Positions 7,833 through 17,200 of a DNA stretch of 64,000 nucleotides are shown in pieces. The stretch lies in assembly GCF_009650765.1 (NCBI RefSeq), contig NZ_CP045740.1, positions 7,044,001-7,108,000 on the forward strand. The letters are read 5' to 3'. The translations under genes were made by a program, and so were the position numbers. Origin of the DNA: Streptomyces sp. SUK 48. GTDB taxonomy: Bacteria > Actinomycetota > Actinomycetes > Streptomycetales > Streptomycetaceae. Position 1 is the stretch's first letter. Each line of letters starts with the position of its first letter. Below the pieces are notes generated by a model. It ran no database searches. It had not been told where the DNA came from and worked only from the letters and a program-made list of their open reading frames with translations.

Positions 7833-9635
7833 ATGCGTCCCGACCGTGAATCCTCCTGGACCCCGCCCGCCGATGCCAAGGACAGGCCCCGGCAGTGGCG
7901 GCGGATCCTCAAGCTGTTCCGTCCCTATCGGGGGCGGCTCGCCGTCGTCGGCCTGCTGGTCGGCGCCTCCTCGCTGGTCTCGGTGGCCACACCGTTCCTG
8001 CTCAAGGAGATCCTCGACGTCGCCATCCCGCGCGGCCGCACCGGCCTGCTGAGCCTGCTCGCGCTCGGCATGATCCTCAGCGCGGTCCTCTCCAGCGTCT
8101 TCGGCGTGCTCCAGACGCTGATCTCGACCACCGTCGGCCAGCGCGTCATGCACGACCTGCGCACCGCCGTCTTCGGCCGGCTCCAGCGCATGTCGCTGGC
8201 CTTCTTCACCCGCACCCGCACCGGCGAGGTGCAGTCCCGCATAGCCAATGACATCGGCGGCATGCAGGCGACGGTCACCTCCACCGCCACCTCCCTGGTC
8301 TCCAACGTCACCAGCGTGGTCGCCACCGTCGTCGCGATGGTCGCCCTCGACTGGCGGCTCACCATCGTCTCGCTGCTCCTGCTGCCGGCGTTCGTCTGGA
8401 TCAGCCGCCGCGTCGGCAATGAGCGCAAGCGGATCACCACCGAGCGCCAGAAGCAGATGGCCGCGATGGCCGCGACGGTCACCGAGTCCCTCTCGGTCAG
8501 CGGCATCCTGCTCGGCCGCACCATGGGCCGCACCGAGTCGCTGACCGGCGCCTTCGCCGGGGAGTCCGAGCGGCTGGTCGACCTGGAGGTCCGGTCGAAC
8601 ATGGCCGGGCGCTGGCGGATGGCCGTGATCACCATCGTGATGGCCGCCATGCCCGCCGTCATCTACTGGACGGCAGGTCTCGCCCTCCAGTTCGGCGGCC
8701 CCCAGGTCTCGCTCGGCACCATCGTCGCCTTCGTCTCGCTCCAGCAGGGCCTGTTCCGCCCGGCCGTGAGCCTGCTGGCCACCGGCGTCCAGATCCAGAC
8801 CTCCCTCGCGCTCTTCCAGCGCATATTCGAGTACCTGGACCTGCCGATCGACATCACCGAGCGCCCCCGGCCGGTGCGCCTCGACCAGGTCAAGGGCGAA
8901 GTCCGCTTCGAGGAGGTCGAGTTCCGCTACGACGACAAGGGCGGCCCCGTCCTCGACGGCATCGACGTCACCGTCCCCGCCGGCAGCAGCCTCGCGGTCG
9001 TCGGTCCCACCGGCGCGGGCAAGTCCACCCTGGGCTACCTGGTGCCGCGGCTCTACGACGTCACCGGCGGCCGGGTCACCCTCGACGGGGTCGACGTCCG
9101 CGACCTGGACTTCGACACCCTCGCCCGCGCGGTCGGCGTGGTCTCGCAGGAGACGTACCTCTTCCACGCGTCCGTCGCCGAGAACCTGCGCTTCGCCAAG
9201 CCGGGCGCCACCGACGAGGAGCTGCACGCGGCGGCCCGGGCGGCGCAGATCCACGAGCACATAGCGGCGCTGCCCGACGGCTACGACACGGTCGTGGGCG
9301 AGCGCGGCCACCGCTTCTCCGGCGGCGAGAAGCAGCGCCTCGCCATAGCCCGCACCATCCTGCGCGACCCGCCGGTCCTCATCCTGGACGAGGCGACCAG
9401 TGCCCTGGACACCCGGACCGAGGCCGCCGTGCAGGAGGCCATCGACGCCCTCTCGGCGAACCGTACGACGATCACCATCGCCCACCGCCTGTCCACCGTC
9501 CGCGGCGCCGACCAGATCGTGGTGCTGGACTCCGGGCAGGTCGCCGAGCGCGGCACGCACGAGGAACTGCTGGAGCGCGACGGGCGGTACGCGGCCCTGG
9601 TGCGCAGGGACGCGCAACTGGAGCCGGCCGGGTGA
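7833..9635 (+). CDS. ABC exporter, fused permease and ATPase (half transporter)
   Basis: 600 aa. Six transmembrane helices fill about residues 35-320 (type-I exporter fold). The nucleotide-binding domain follows with Walker A GPTGAGKST near residue 392, signature SGGEKQRLAIARTIL near 500, Walker B VLILDEATSALD, and H-loop AHRLST. It should act as a homodimer in the membrane or pair with the truncated ABC gene class seen at the window edge. The ATG at 7833 has GGAG 7-8 nt upstream. The divergent MarR regulator points to an inducible drug or metabolite exporter; the sequence does not reveal the substrate. Confidence 0.93.
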   Translation: MRPDRESSWTPPADAKDRPRQWRRILKLFRPYRGRLAVVGLLVGASSLVSVATPFLLKEILDVAIPRGRTGLLSLLALGMILSAVLSSVFGVLQTLISTTVGQRVMHDLRTAVFGRLQRMSLAFFTRTRTGEVQSRIANDIGGMQATVTSTATSLVSNVTSVVATVVAMVALDWRLTIVSLLLLPAFVWISRRVGNERKRITTERQKQMAAMAATVTESLSVSGILLGRTMGRTESLTGAFAGESERLVDLEVRSNMAGRWRMAVITIVMAAMPAVIYWTAGLALQFGGPQVSLGTIVAFVSLQQGLFRPAVSLLATGVQIQTSLALFQRIFEYLDLPIDITERPRPVRLDQVKGEVRFEEVEFRYDDKGGPVLDGIDVTVPAGSSLAVVGPTGAGKSTLGYLVPRLYDVTGGRVTLDGVDVRDLDFDTLARAVGVVSQETYLFHASVAENLRFAKPGATDEELHAAARAAQIHEHIAALPDGYDTVVGERGHRFSGGEKQRLAIARTILRDPPVLILDEATSALDTRTEAAVQEAIDALSANRTTITIAHRLSTVRGADQIVVLDSGQVAERGTHEELLERDGRYAALVRRDAQLEPAG

Positions 9636-9767
9636 GCGGTGACCGGACCGGTGACCGGGGGCCATGGGCTCGGGCAGGCGTCTCGGGCCCCCGCCTGAGA
9701 CGGGCAATTGGGCCGACAAGCTGAATATATGTCGGGGTTGCGGTGATTCGCGTATTACGGTTCCCGC

Positions 9768-10676
9768 ATGCTGACGCACATTCCGCCACGGAGAAGGACC
9801 CGACTGACACGCCGGGGCAGACTCGCCCTGGTCGTGGCCGGCGCCGTCGTGGCCGGCACCGCCGTGGCGGTGCCGCTGCTGACGGCGGCCGATCACCATG
9901 AGGTGCCCAGACCCGCCGCGCTCGTCGTCCCGGAGGGCTGGCGCGCGAGCCAGGTCTACGACGCGATCGACAAGGCGCTCGCCCTGCCCTCGGGCAGTAC
10001 CCGCACCTCGCTCGGCAAGGCCCGGCTGACGCTGCCCAAGGACGCCGGGGGCAACCCGGAGGGCTACCTCTTCCCGGCCTCCTACCCGCTGCGCAAGGGC
10101 GCGACCCCGGAGTCCGTACTGCGCTCCATGGTGGACACCGCCCACGAGAAGTTCGACGGCGCACCGGTCGCGGCCGGGGCACAGCGCAACTCGATGAACG
10201 TCTATCAGGCCCTCACCATCGCCAGCATCGTCCAGGCCCAGGCCGTGAAGAAGGAGGACATGGGCAAGGTCGCCCGGGTCGTCCTCAACCGGCTGGAGCG
10301 CGGGATGCCGCTGCAACTGGACTCCACCCTCATCTACGCGCTGGGCCGCGCGCGCACCACCGAGGAGGACACCAGGAGCGACAGCCCCTACAACACCTAT
10401 CAGCGCATGGGCCTGCCGCCGACGCCGATCGGCAATCCCGGTGAGGACGCCATGCGTGCCGCCATCAATCCGACGCCGGGCGACTGGCTGTACTTCGTGA
10501 CGGTCAAGCCCGGGGACACCCGCTTCACCGCCGACTACGACACACACATGCGCAATGTGGCGGACTTCAACTCCGAGCAGCAGAAGGCCGGGCAGCAGAC
10601 GGGGCAGAGCCAGAGCCCGTCCCCGAGCCGGTCCTCCTCGCCGTCCGCGACACGGTCCGCCGGCAAGGCCGGCTGA
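9768..10676 (+). CDS. MltG (YceG-like) paralogue with catalytic Glu replaced by Gln
   Basis: 302 aa, one N-terminal membrane helix (about residues 20-42), then a YceG domain: EGYLFPASYPL, ASIVQAQAVKKEDMGKVARV, VLNRLERGMPLQLDSTLIYALG, YNTY...GLPPTPIGNPG. Active MltG enzymes cut nascent glycan strands; their essential Glu lies in the ASI-[VI]-xxE motif (EKE in E. coli, QAE in actinobacteria). Here the motif reads VQAQA (codons GTC CAG GCC CAG GCC), so both Glu positions are Gln. The C-terminus is Ser/Pro-rich. The protein is shorter than the main Streptomyces MltG. It may be an inactive, regulatory or scaffold paralogue. Confidence 0.85.
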   Translation: MLTHIPPRRRTRLTRRGRLALVVAGAVVAGTAVAVPLLTAADHHEVPRPAALVVPEGWRASQVYDAIDKALALPSGSTRTSLGKARLTLPKDAGGNPEGYLFPASYPLRKGATPESVLRSMVDTAHEKFDGAPVAAGAQRNSMNVYQALTIASIVQAQAVKKEDMGKVARVVLNRLERGMPLQLDSTLIYALGRARTTEEDTRSDSPYNTYQRMGLPPTPIGNPGEDAMRAAINPTPGDWLYFVTVKPGDTRFTADYDTHMRNVADFNSEQQKAGQQTGQSQSPSPSRSSSPSATRSAGKAG

Positions 10677-10684
10677 GAGGCGGC

Positions 10685-10789
10685 CGGTTCACGGCGGAGC
10701 GGTTCAGGGCCGACCGGTTCAAGGCCGACCCGTTCACGGTGAGCCGGTCCAAGACGGTCCGGTTCAAGACGGTCCGGTTCAACGGGGCG
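10685..10789. repeat. Seven tandem 15-bp degenerate repeats (CGGTTCAxGGCxGxC)
   Basis: From 10685 the sequence falls into seven consecutive 15-bp units, each starting CGGTTCA or a one-base variant; units 5 and 6 (10745-10774) differ at a single base. The block fills almost all of the 131-bp gap between the converging MltG-like and flavin-monooxygenase genes. No gene is supported here; because 15 is a multiple of three, every frame yields pentapeptide-like repeats, which are probably an artefact. Confidence 0.75.
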
Positions 10790-10807
10790 CGGCGGAGCGG
10801 CGGTTCG

Positions 10808-11887
10808 TCATGCGGCGGCCGGCCGGTCCCGCGCGAGCAGTCGCCCGATGTCCCGTACGGCCGCGCGGCCGGCCCGGTTGGCGCCGATGGTGCTGGCCGA
10901 GGGGCCGTAGCCGACGAGGTGGATCCGGGGGTCGGCCACCGCGCGCGTCCCCTCCACCCGGATCCCGCCGCCCGGCGTGCGCAGTCGCAGCGGGGCGAGA
11001 TGGCCGAGCGCCGCCCGGAACCCGGTCGCCCACAGGATCACGTCGGCGTCCACACGGCTGCCGTCCCGCCACTCCACGCCGTCGGGGGTGATCCGGTCGA
11101 ACATCGGCCGCCGGTCCAGGACGCCGTCCTCGAGTCCCCGGCGGATCGCGTCGTTCAGGGGCAGCCCGGTGACCGAGACCACGCTGCGCGGCGGCAGTCC
11201 CTCGCGCACCCGTTCCTCGACCAGCGCGACGGCGGCCCGGCCCGCGTCCGCGTCGAACGGGCCCTCGCGGAAGACGGGCGGCCGCCGGGTGACCCAGGTG
11301 GTCGCGGCGGCGTACGGAGCGAGTTCCAGCAGATGCTGGGTGCCGGAGGCGCCGCCGCCCACGACCACCACCCGCTGCCCGGCGAACTCCTCGGGCCCGG
11401 CGTAGCGCGCGGTGTGCAACTGCCGTCCGCGGAAAGTCTCCTGACCCGGACAGCGCGGCCAGAACGGATGGTCCCAGGTGCCGGTCGCGTTGATCAGCGC
11501 ACGCGTCGACCAGATGCCGTCGGAGGTCTCCACGAGCAGCCGTCCGCCGTCCCCCTCGCGCACCGCCCGCGCCTCCACCGGGCGCCGTACCCGCAGGTCG
11601 AAGGCGTGTTCATACCGGTCGAAGTACGCGCCGATCACCTCGGCCGAGGGGCGCCCGGGATCGGCGCCGGTCAGCTCCATGCCGGGCAGCGCGTGCATCC
11701 CGTGCACCTTGCCGTACGTCAGCGAGGGCCAGCGGAACTGCCAGGCGCCGCCGGGGGCGGGGGAGTGGTCGAGGACCACGAAGTCGCGGTCCGGCTCGTA
11801 TCCGGCGCGGCGCAAGTGATAGGCGCCTGCCAGTCCGGCCTGACCGGCGCCTACGACGACCACCTCGACCTCACGCGATTCGTTCAC
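10808..11887 (-). CDS. Flavin-dependent monooxygenase / NAD(P)-binding oxidoreductase
   Basis: About 359 aa. The N-terminal FAD-binding motif is EVVVVGAGQAGLAGAYHLRR, the second nucleotide-binding motif is VVVVGGGASGTQHLLEL near residue 165, and the late ATGF signature is ILWATGFRAAL. These are the landmarks of class-B flavoprotein monooxygenases (FMO/BVMO-like), which use NADPH and O2. The phrase GGAWQFRWPSLTYGKVHGMHALPGMEL is typical of the small actinobacterial group often annotated near transport genes. I prefer the GTG at 11887 (VNESREVE) because the GxGxxG then sits near the N-terminus; an ATG at 11941 would overlap the divergent gene. The substrate is unknown. Confidence 0.82.
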   Translation of the reverse strand: MNESREVEVVVVGAGQAGLAGAYHLRRAGYEPDRDFVVLDHSPAPGGAWQFRWPSLTYGKVHGMHALPGMELTGADPGRPSAEVIGAYFDRYEHAFDLRVRRPVEARAVREGDGGRLLVETSDGIWSTRALINATGTWDHPFWPRCPGQETFRGRQLHTARYAGPEEFAGQRVVVVGGGASGTQHLLELAPYAAATTWVTRRPPVFREGPFDADAGRAAVALVEERVREGLPPRSVVSVTGLPLNDAIRRGLEDGVLDRRPMFDRITPDGVEWRDGSRVDADVILWATGFRAALGHLAPLRLRTPGGGIRVEGTRAVADPRIHLVGYGPSASTIGANRAGRAAVRDIGRLLARDRPAAA

Positions 11888-11958
11888 GCTTCTACCAACA
11901 GCGTGCCCTGCGTGGCTCTTCCCGCCCGCTGTCGTACCCATGCGTCAGGATGGGAGCC

Positions 11959-12381
11959 ATGTCAGATGCCTTCACCACCCGAATCCTGAACGTCTCCACC
12001 GGTAGCCGGGAGCGCGTGGCCGACCTCACCGGGGACTGCGAGGACTTCCTGCGCGAGGCCGCGGGCGGTCGCGACGGCCTGCTGAACATCTTCGTCCCGC
12101 ACGCCACCGCCGGGATCGCCGTCATCGAGACCGGCGCCGGCAGCGACGACGACCTCCTCGCCGCCCTGCACACCCTGCTCCCCGCCGACGACCGCTGGCA
12201 GCACCGCCACGGCAGCCCCGGCCACGGCCGCGACCACGTCCTCCCGGCACTGGTCCCGCCGCACGCGACCCTGCCGGTGATCGCCGGCCGCCTGGAACTC
12301 GGCACCTGGCAGTCGGTGTGCCTGGTGGACACGAACCGGGACAACCCCGACCGGCAGGTGCGGCTGAGTTTCCTCGGCTGA
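11959..12381 (+). CDS. YjbQ-family protein (UPF0047, secondary thiamine-phosphate synthase type)
   Basis: 140 aa, the normal size for YjbQ. The core holds LLNIFVPHATAGIAVIE and HRHGSPGHGRDHVLPALVPPHATLPVIAGRLELGTWQSVCLVD, with the invariant His residues that line the active pocket. Some members rescue thiamine-phosphate synthase mutants weakly; the true role is unsettled. ATG 11959 (MSDAFTTR) is chosen over the in-frame ATG at 11950, because it starts the conserved domain and has AGGA about 9 nt upstream. Divergent from the flavin monooxygenase. Confidence 0.88.
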   Translation: MSDAFTTRILNVSTGSRERVADLTGDCEDFLREAAGGRDGLLNIFVPHATAGIAVIETGAGSDDDLLAALHTLLPADDRWQHRHGSPGHGRDHVLPALVPPHATLPVIAGRLELGTWQSVCLVDTNRDNPDRQVRLSFLG

Positions 12382-12456
12382 GGGCGCCGCGGGCGGACCG
12401 AGTCCTGCGGGAGCGGGACGAGCGGGTCGGATGCGCGGACCGGGACGTTCGTTCGG

Positions 12457-13026
12457 TCAGGGCCGGTCGGCGCGGTCCGTCGCGTTCGGTCGGCCCCCGA
12501 TGTCGGCGTAGCGCACGACCTGGGCGGCCAGGCCGATGACCACGGCCGTGTCGGCCAGCGAGATCAGAAGCAGTGGCCACTGTGTCGGGCCGAACACCCA
12601 GTAGACGACCAGGGCCGCGAGCGGTGCCCCGCAGAAGGTCATCAGATCCACGGCGAGCTGGAACCGCTTCCGTGAGTGACGGTGGGTGTCGCCTCGGTGC
12701 GCGGATTCCCAGCCGAAGACATCCGCCTGTTCCCGGCTCAGTTCCTTCAGGCGGGGGGCCAGCTCCTCGCGTATGTACCGGCCCACGGCCGAGATCTTCT
12801 CGTCGTTGACCAGGTAGGTCCACCCCAGGATGGTGGACAGCGGAGGGAGCAGCAACAGCATCTCAAGGTGCCCGCCGCGGGCAAGGGTCGAGCCGACGAC
12901 CGCTGCCATGGTGCCGAGCGTGGCGTAGATGAGGTTGTCCCGGAAGCCGATACGAGCGCGCTGCTCCTCCTTGATCTGCGCGTACTCGGCAAGCAGGAGT
13001 TGGCCGGTGTCGATCACTTTATTCAT
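12457..13026 (-). CDS. Multipass membrane protein, last gene of putative conflict operon
   Basis: 189 aa. Four hydrophobic segments: about residues 30-48, 54-74, 123-145 and 149-172. Between helix 2 and helix 3 lies a charged soluble hairpin beginning LVNDEKISAVGRYIRE. The phrase GWTYLVNDEKIS is one that I recall from small bacterial membrane proteins of unknown function. The helix-hairpin-helix plan is reminiscent of SLATT-type proteins that accompany nucleotide-dependent conflict systems, but I cannot confirm membership. The ATG overlaps the stop of the upstream gene by 8 bp, so it should be co-translated. In a defence model this would be the membrane-damaging or signalling partner. Confidence 0.8.
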   Translation of the reverse strand: MNKVIDTGQLLLAEYAQIKEEQRARIGFRDNLIYATLGTMAAVVGSTLARGGHLEMLLLLPPLSTILGWTYLVNDEKISAVGRYIREELAPRLKELSREQADVFGWESAHRGDTHRHSRKRFQLAVDLMTFCGAPLAALVVYWVFGPTQWPLLLISLADTAVVIGLAAQVVRYADIGGRPNATDRADRP

Positions 13027-14233
13027 TCTCCAGTCGGGCCAGTCGGGCTTCCAGCTCGCTGAGGCCGATCTTCCTCGCGCCGTTACAGAGCCGGGACAAC
13101 TCGGGTACTTCCAGGCGTAGTTGCCGGGCCAGCCGGGAGATGATCTCTTCTGTCTCCCGCCGGGTGACCTGCCGACGCGAGCCGATCCGACGGTCCAGCA
13201 GGTACAGGAGGGCGCGCTTGCGTGGTACCTCCTCCTGGCACCACACGCGGAAGAACCGACTGCCCGCCATGCGATAGCCGCCGATTCGGGACTCCGGCAT
13301 CCCCTCCTCGCCGAAGGCGGTGGCGGGCAGCGAGACCGACCAGGTGCCGTCGTCATCCTGTTCCGGGGCGACCGAGTGGAAGCCCTTTTCGTGGAGCCAT
13401 CTCTGGGCGGAACGCAGCAGGCGGTCGTCCGCTTCCGGGTCCAGTTCCTCGTTCTCGAGAGCGGTGATCAGCTGGGGAGTGCGGGTGCACAGAGCGCTGA
13501 GCTCCGGATCGTGTGCCGTCCCGGCCTTGGCCTGGCCGTACACCAGGAGGTCTCCCCGCCCGCCGCGCACCAGGTGGACGGGCAGGTACACGACCGTCTC
13601 GCTCAGACACTCCAGGGCATCCAGGGCGACCGGCAGATTGAACCGGGCCCGGTCCTTGCGCTCCTTGAGGCGGTCCAGGGCCGAGCGGTCGAAGCCGGAG
13701 GACGCGGGGATCGCTGTGAAGCGCGGGTAGTGGTCCTTTCGCTGTACCCGGTCCCGTTCGTCGCCGGACAGAAGGGTCACGACATCCTCGTCGTAGTGGT
13801 CCCGGGTCAGCGGAGTGCAGCCCAGGGCCTCGAAGTACAGCTTGCGGCGGTCCTGGCGGGTGACCACATAGCGGATGTCGTCGTCCACCGAGCGCTGCCC
13901 AAGGGATGTCAGGGACAGCCGGCCGCCGAACTCCTCCCGGACATGACCGATCGTGGTCAGGAAGCGCACGGCCTGGGCGACCAGGGCGCGGTCCAGGGCG
14001 AAGAACGCCGCCAGTTCGTCCACGGTGTGCAAGGCGCCGTGGCGCAGGCCGCGTTCCAGGAATCCGTCGATCAGGGAGAAGTCCTCGCCCTCGGTGATGT
14101 CGGCCCGGATCTCCACCTGCCAGACCGGCAACAGCAGGGAGTGGAGCCGGGTGGGCACGATGCCCTGGCCGAAGGCGGCGTCCTCCAGGACTCGCTCCTC
14201 GGGGAAATTCATCAGCCGGGGAGCAGTCGTCAT
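13019..14233 (-). CDS. Unknown protein with winged-helix-like N-terminal region, conflict operon
   Basis: 404 aa, not recognised as a named family. Residues about 48-115 read like a winged helix: IDGFLERGLRHGALHTVDE, then ALVAQAVRFLTTIGHVREEF, then GRLSLTSLGQRSVDD (strand pair and wing). This is followed by TRQDRRKLYFEALGCTPLT, a phrase type that I associate with wHTH proteins standing beside helicases. A central alpha/beta region and a basic helical C-terminus (about 330-404) complete it. There is no signal peptide and no membrane helix. The ATG overlaps the helicase stop in ATGA, so translation is coupled. It is plausibly the DNA- or RNA-sensing or adaptor subunit. Confidence 0.78.
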   Translation of the reverse strand: MTTAPRLMNFPEERVLEDAAFGQGIVPTRLHSLLLPVWQVEIRADITEGEDFSLIDGFLERGLRHGALHTVDELAAFFALDRALVAQAVRFLTTIGHVREEFGGRLSLTSLGQRSVDDDIRYVVTRQDRRKLYFEALGCTPLTRDHYDEDVVTLLSGDERDRVQRKDHYPRFTAIPASSGFDRSALDRLKERKDRARFNLPVALDALECLSETVVYLPVHLVRGGRGDLLVYGQAKAGTAHDPELSALCTRTPQLITALENEELDPEADDRLLRSAQRWLHEKGFHSVAPEQDDDGTWSVSLPATAFGEEGMPESRIGGYRMAGSRFFRVWCQEEVPRKRALLYLLDRRIGSRRQVTRRETEEIISRLARQLRLEVPELSRLCNGARKIGLSELEARLARLENE

Positions 14234-17200
14234 GGCCGGCCCCTTTCGGAGGAGACATCGGCGGGTCTGGGCATGTCCGGGACGGCCTTGCCGAGCGCTG
14301 CCATGACGTCCGCGTAGGCCCGCAGGTCGCCGCGATCCCGCAGATGCTCGTACAGGTCACCGATGAGCACCCTGAAGCCGGGGTCGTCCGCGCGCATCAG
14401 CGTGCTCAGATCGCCCACCAGGACCAGCTGGCTCTTGGCGCGCGTGAAGGCGACGTTGGCGCGGCGCAGTTCCCTGAGGAAGCCGATCCTGCCTTCGGGG
14501 TTGCTGCGCGTGAAGCCGTACAGCACGATGTCGCGCTCCCCGCCCTGGTACGAGTCGACACTGCCGACCGAGGCATCGGCGAGCTGGGAGTCACCGATCA
14601 GCCGGGTCAGATGGCGGACGACCTCCAGACGCTGCGCGAGATAGGGGACGATCACCACCCATTCGGAACCCCGGTGGTGGTAGAAGGCGGCGAGCCTGGC
14701 CAGGAGGCGTGCTTCACAGGCGTTGAAGGCGCCCTTGCGGGTGCGGCCCTCGGGGCCGCGGCCGCCCGACTCGCGGCGTTCGCGGTCCGGCAGGGCGGAG
14801 GTATCCACGAAGGCCATCGGGCTGGAGAACAGGGGGTCCGTGTGCCGGTGGTCCTTCTCGGTGAGCAGTTCTCCCCGGTAGAAGGAGGCCGAGATGAAAT
14901 CGGCGATCTCGGCGGGCATCCGGCGCTGCCGGGCCAGCTGCACGACGTGTGAGGAGGGCAGTCCGGCACGCAGGCGCTCCAAGGCGCTCTGAGACATCAG
15001 CCGGACGAGTTCCGGGTCACCGATGCCTTGCGCCCAGTCGTCCACCTCGAGGTCGCGGAAGGGCGGCAGCTGCCGGTCGTCGCCGACCAGGACGCCGCGG
15101 CGGACCCTGGCCAGCGGCACCAGTGTGTCGGCGATGCCGATCTGGCCGGCTTCGTCGACGATGCCCAGGTCGAACTCGACTCCGGACAGTTCGGGGCGGG
15201 ATGCCGCGCCGATGCAGGTGGCGCCGACCACGTGGGCGTAACGGACGAGTTCGGGCACCAGCTGGCCCGGGTCCTGAGCGATGGCGGCCTGCCATTGCCG
15301 GGTGAGTTCCCGGCGTCGAGAAAGGACCGGCAGCCAGTGCGTCAACTGCCCGTGCAGGGTGTGCAACGTGGCCGGCGCTTCGGCCGGATCGGCCGGGCGA
15401 ACGGCGACGGGCGGGTCCGGCACGGCCCTGCCGAGCGCGTGGACGGCCATGTCGGCGGCCTCGTAGGCGGACTGAACTCCGTTGCCGAGGCGGTGCCCCA
15501 CCGCCAGGTAGGTGCGCTGGGCCGCCTGGACGGTGGCGTCCTCGTGGCGCGCGCGTTCCTCCTCGGCGCTCGCCGCCTCGGCCTGCCGGCGCAGGCTGAG
15601 GCCCAGCGCGTCGAGCTGCCGCATCTCGGCCCGCACCGTGATGAGTTCCTCTTCCCGTCGCCGGGCCCGGGAGCGGTGCAGCCAGCCGGTGAGGAGGGCA
15701 TCGGAACGCTGCCGTGCGGACCTCGCCTTCTCCTCCAGCCGCGCGGCGCGTCCGGCGAGCGACTCCAGGGCGGTCGTCCGTTCGTCCTCCTGGCCCTGGA
15801 GAGCCGACAGCCTTTCCCGAGCCGGCGCGGTCGCCATGTCGGTCGCCTCGCGCAGACGCTGGGCCGCGGTCCGCTCCTCCTCGACCAGGGCGTCGACCTG
15901 CTGGAGGCGTACGGCGAATTCGTCCGTCCACGGTTCCGCGGCGGCTGCCTCCTGGTACGCCTGTGCGCGCTGGGTCATGGTGTGCCGGATCTCCTCGGAC
16001 AGGGTCTCCGATTGCTCCTCCAGAAGCAGCGGTCTGACGTCGGCGTGCACCTTGCTCTCGTCCCCGACACGGATCACCACGAGGTCCCGGGGTAGTCGGG
16101 CCAGCACGTTGTCCACGGCGCGGTTGGTGTGGGAGGTGACGAGTACCCGGCAGTTGTCGGCGGCGTCCGTCGTCGCGGCGGTGTGGGCGATCTCCGTGAT
16201 GGTCCGGGTCTTGCCGGTACCGGGCGGCCCGAGCACCACCAGCAGGTCCTGCGTGGTCAGCGCTTTGCGGAACGCGGCGAGTTGTTCGGGATCGAGGTCC
16301 TCGTGCGGCTCGGCGGTCGTGGCGGGGATCGGGGTCACCTGGTGCTCGACCACGGCCGGGAGGAGGCCGGAGTTCCTGGTGTCCCGGTTGCGGAGACTTG
16401 CCACGGCCTGCCGCTGCTTGTTGAAGATCACGCTGCTGGGGACGAGCTCCAGGGCGGCGCGTGCCGGTAGTCGGTCCCATGACACGGGCTGGTCGAAGCG
16501 CACGGTGACGCGGCCCTCCGCCGCCCGGCTCACCTTCCCACGGGTCTCGACGTCACCCTGCACGCGGACGAAGGCGCCGGCCGGCGGGAACTCCTCTCCG
16601 ACGAGCTGGAATTCGTAGACGGACTGCGGACCGCTGCCGCGCTTGCCGCCGGTGGCCGTGAAGCGCTGGTACGGGAAGGGCGCGGCCCGGCGGTCTTCCC
16701 GGGTGGTGATCTCCTCGGTCGCGTCGATCAGCCGGTCCACCGTGTCCAGGAACCTCGACTGCGCCTCGCTGACGGCAGGGGCGGCCCGCTGTGGTGCCGT
16801 TTCCTGGCCGAGACGCTGCCAGGCTTCCTCGATGGTCTTCCACTGGGCGTCCGCGTGCTCGGGTACGGCCCTCAGCTCGAACACCATCTGCCAGACGGGC
16901 GTGCGCACCAGGAGACAGGACCTGGCGAGGCGCGCGTGGTCGGCCAGCCGCAGCGGATCGATGTGCTTGACGAAGTAGCCGGTGCCCCGCTTCGTGGCTT
17001 CGAGGCGCAACCGGTACGTGCGCGTGTACACCAGCAGGGACGCGTTGTACCTGCCGTTGGCCGGGCTGACGATGACGGCGGCGCCCCCGGTGAGCTGGTT
17101 CAGGTCATGGACGATCTGTGGGACGCCGGACGGCAGTCCCGCGCTGGCCCCGGCCTTCGTACGGAGCTGGTTGTCCAGGTCGGTCCAGGGGACGAGCACC

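Noticed and set aside
10567..10782. A minus-strand frame with pentapeptide-like LNRSA/LNRTV repeats.
   Set aside because: The periodicity comes from the 15-bp DNA repeat; the frame overlaps the MltG gene, has no ribosome site and lacks the A(D/N)LxX pattern of true pentapeptide proteins.
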